The notes under the pieces were generated by a model, which searched no databases, was not told where the DNA came from, and worked only from the letters and a program-made list of their open reading frames with translations. Positions 62,994 to 64,000 of a stretch of DNA of 64,000 nucleotides are shown piece after piece. Both the position numbers and the translations under genes were made by a program. Source of the DNA: Vibrio sp. 99-8-1 (GTDB taxonomy: Bacteria; Pseudomonadota; Gammaproteobacteria; Enterobacterales; Vibrionaceae). Position 1 is the first letter of the stretch, and each line of letters begins with the position of its first letter. The stretch is taken from the NCBI RefSeq assembly GCF_013114595.1, contig NZ_VTXE01000007.1, positions 84,725-148,724 of the forward strand. The letters are read 5' to 3'.

Positions 62994-63220
62994 TACTCTC
63001 TGAACTGAAAGCGTATATATTTGAACACGGTTGCGTGACCCAGTCGAACCTAGCTCAGCACTTTGCTCTATCAGAAGATGGTGTTGATGCCATGCTAGAG
63101 ATGTGGATTAAAAAAGGTCAGCTATCGCGACTGGTTGATCTAGATAAACATAATCAGGTGAAAAGAGTCCGCTATCGGCCTGTTAAACATGACGATATAC
63201 AGCTAACAACGTATTCATAG
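62990..63220 (+). CDS. feoC: FeoC-like transcriptional/accessory protein
   Basis: A 76-residue winged-helix protein of the FeoC family (MILSELKAYIFEHGCVTQSNLAQHFALSEDGVDAMLEMW in pieces). It overlaps feoB by 4 bp. The cysteine cluster of enterobacterial FeoC is absent; only one cysteine (HGCVTQ) is seen, so an iron-sulphur role is unlikely here. Vibrio FeoC is known to interact with FeoB. Confidence 0.9.
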   Translation: MILSELKAYIFEHGCVTQSNLAQHFALSEDGVDAMLEMWIKKGQLSRLVDLDKHNQVKRVRYRPVKHDDIQLTTYS

Positions 63221-63240
63221 TTTACCTATCTAATTAAGCT

Positions 63241-63272
63241 AAAAAGCGCTTTCGATTGAAAGCGCTTTTTTT
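63241..63272 (+). terminator. Intrinsic terminator of feoABC
   Basis: AAAAAGCGCTTTC-gatt-GAAAGCGCTTTTT: a perfect 13-bp stem with a T run. It also suits the convergent HIT gene on the minus strand. Confidence 0.92.
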
Positions 63273-63327
63273 AATGGTGGCTCATTTCAGTCAGTTAGTA
63301 TCTGAATTATCAGGTTGGTTACTGTGA

Positions 63328-63759
63328 TTAGCCTGCCGCTGTAAACAGCCGTTGTTTACTCAGTTCTGCGATAATTTTATCTGCCAACTGTTGTTGAACG
63401 GCTGACTCTCTGTATTTTCCCGCAGCTTGTCCCCAAATCGGTCCCGGCCATGCTAGGTCTGATATAAATCTCGCGACATGGTGGATATGAAGTTGAGGGA
63501 CAACATTACCTAGAGCGCCGAGGTTCAGTTTATCAGGCATAAACAGTGTCTCTAACATAGTGCTAATATGTTGGCTCTCAATTAGAAGTTGTTGTTGCTT
63601 CTCCATCGGAAGGTGATGAATTTCTCGAAGGTTCTCTATTTTCGGTACCAATATTACCCAAGGCACACTGTCATCTCGGCTGAGCAGTACAGTACACAAG
63701 GTAAAATCTCCCAGATGGGTGGTGTCGTTTTTGAGTTGTGGATGAAGAGTAAAGTTCAC
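63328..63759 (-). CDS. HIT domain protein
   Basis: A 143-residue histidine-triad protein, a nucleotide hydrolase or transferase fold. The triad is in VVPQLHIHHVAR (about residues 87-98), of the form HxHxx, with the third histidine one place closer than in HxHxHxx. LNLGALGNVVPQ is also family-like. Substrate unknown; proteins like this may act on dinucleotide polyphosphates. It is convergent with feoABC. The remaining 240 bases of the window hold no gene that I can support. Confidence 0.88.
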   Translation of the reverse strand: MNFTLHPQLKNDTTHLGDFTLCTVLLSRDDSVPWVILVPKIENLREIHHLPMEKQQQLLIESQHISTMLETLFMPDKLNLGALGNVVPQLHIHHVARFISDLAWPGPIWGQAAGKYRESAVQQQLADKIIAELSKQRLFTAAG

Positions 63760-64000
63760 CGGCTTTGTCCCTAGCGTTGGAAATTGGATCTATTTTAGTC
63801 AATTAAGCCATCAAGTAAACGCACTCGTGCCACAAAGGTCGTTTTTATTGATTAAAGAAAGTGTTGCAGTGAATATACTCAAGTGACCTCAAGGTACTTG
63901 TTCAGCGAGAATTTATTGGCTGCTGATCAAGGCACTGATTTGAAGGCATAGTCATTCTACGGCAAGAATCAGTAACACAGAGCTGGAGCCAATAAAACTC

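Noticed and set aside
1..64000. CRISPR arrays, insertion sequences or prophage genes
   Set aside because: No regularly spaced repeats with unique spacers, no transposase and no phage structural genes were seen.

Overview
The window reads as a piece of a Vibrionaceae chromosome (Vibrio or close relative, probably the large chromosome). The clues are the gene orders dnaX-ybaB-recR, yejM-yejL/yejK-asd, znuBC/znuA and feoABC, the density of GGDEF/EAL and chemoreceptor genes, and the protein sequences themselves. Identification is by recognition of sequence, not by database search.

Layout. 1-4.3 kb: end of dnaX, ybaB, recR, two divergent cysteine-cluster proteins and topB. 4.4-8.2 kb: a tryptophanase operon on the minus strand (tnaA, tryptophan permease, ridA) preceded by two tandem TnaC-type leader peptides. 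8.2-9.8 kb: a CHASE-GGDEF diguanylate cyclase. 10-28 kb: a long minus-strand purine-ring (allantoin) catabolic region in two blocks. Block A holds an M20 amidohydrolase, a chemoreceptor, an AllC-type amidohydrolase, an NCS1 permease and an allantoinase. Block B reads allE, an unusual carbamoyltransferase, a second allantoinase, carbamate kinase, a second NCS1 permease, allA, gcl, hyi and glxR. Together they can import allantoin, open the ring, strip off nitrogen to give ureidoglycolate and glyoxylate plus urea, and turn glyoxylate into glycerate. Carbamate kinase and the carbamoyltransferase suggest an ATP-yielding side branch. A lone isocitrate lyase gene (29.6-30.9 kb) is divergent from this region across 1.36 kb of non-coding DNA rich in repeated operator-like motifs.

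31.6-35.5 kb: a PAS-GGDEF-EAL gene split by a one-base frameshift, a PAS-GGDEF cyclase and a glutaredoxin-like gene. 35.8-41.2 kb: tRNA-Ser(TGA) followed by an island-like segment bounded by two diverged direct copies of one unit (promoter, about 290-nt structured leader, 50-52-aa protein). Inside lie a secreted alpha/beta hydrolase, a LysR regulator, a second-type AccD whose active-site loop carries the Leu known from andrimid-resistant carboxyltransferases, and a HigBA-type toxin-antitoxin pair. 41.2-47.4 kb: chemoreceptor, EAL protein, catalase, adenosine deaminase, tRNA-Pro(GGG). 47.4-56.1 kb: yejM, yejL, yejK, asd, a voltage-gated potassium channel and adhE. 56.2-63.8 kb: an SDR, a hypothetical protein, the zinc importer znuBC/znuA with a clear Zur box, feoABC with a Fur-like box, and a HIT-family protein.

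The points most worth following are the tandem TnaC leaders, the AccD paralogue with the resistance-type residue, the duplicated covarying structured leader with its small protein, the carbamoyltransferase lacking aspartate-binding residues, and the regularly spaced operators between allE and aceA. No CRISPR array, insertion sequence or prophage was seen.
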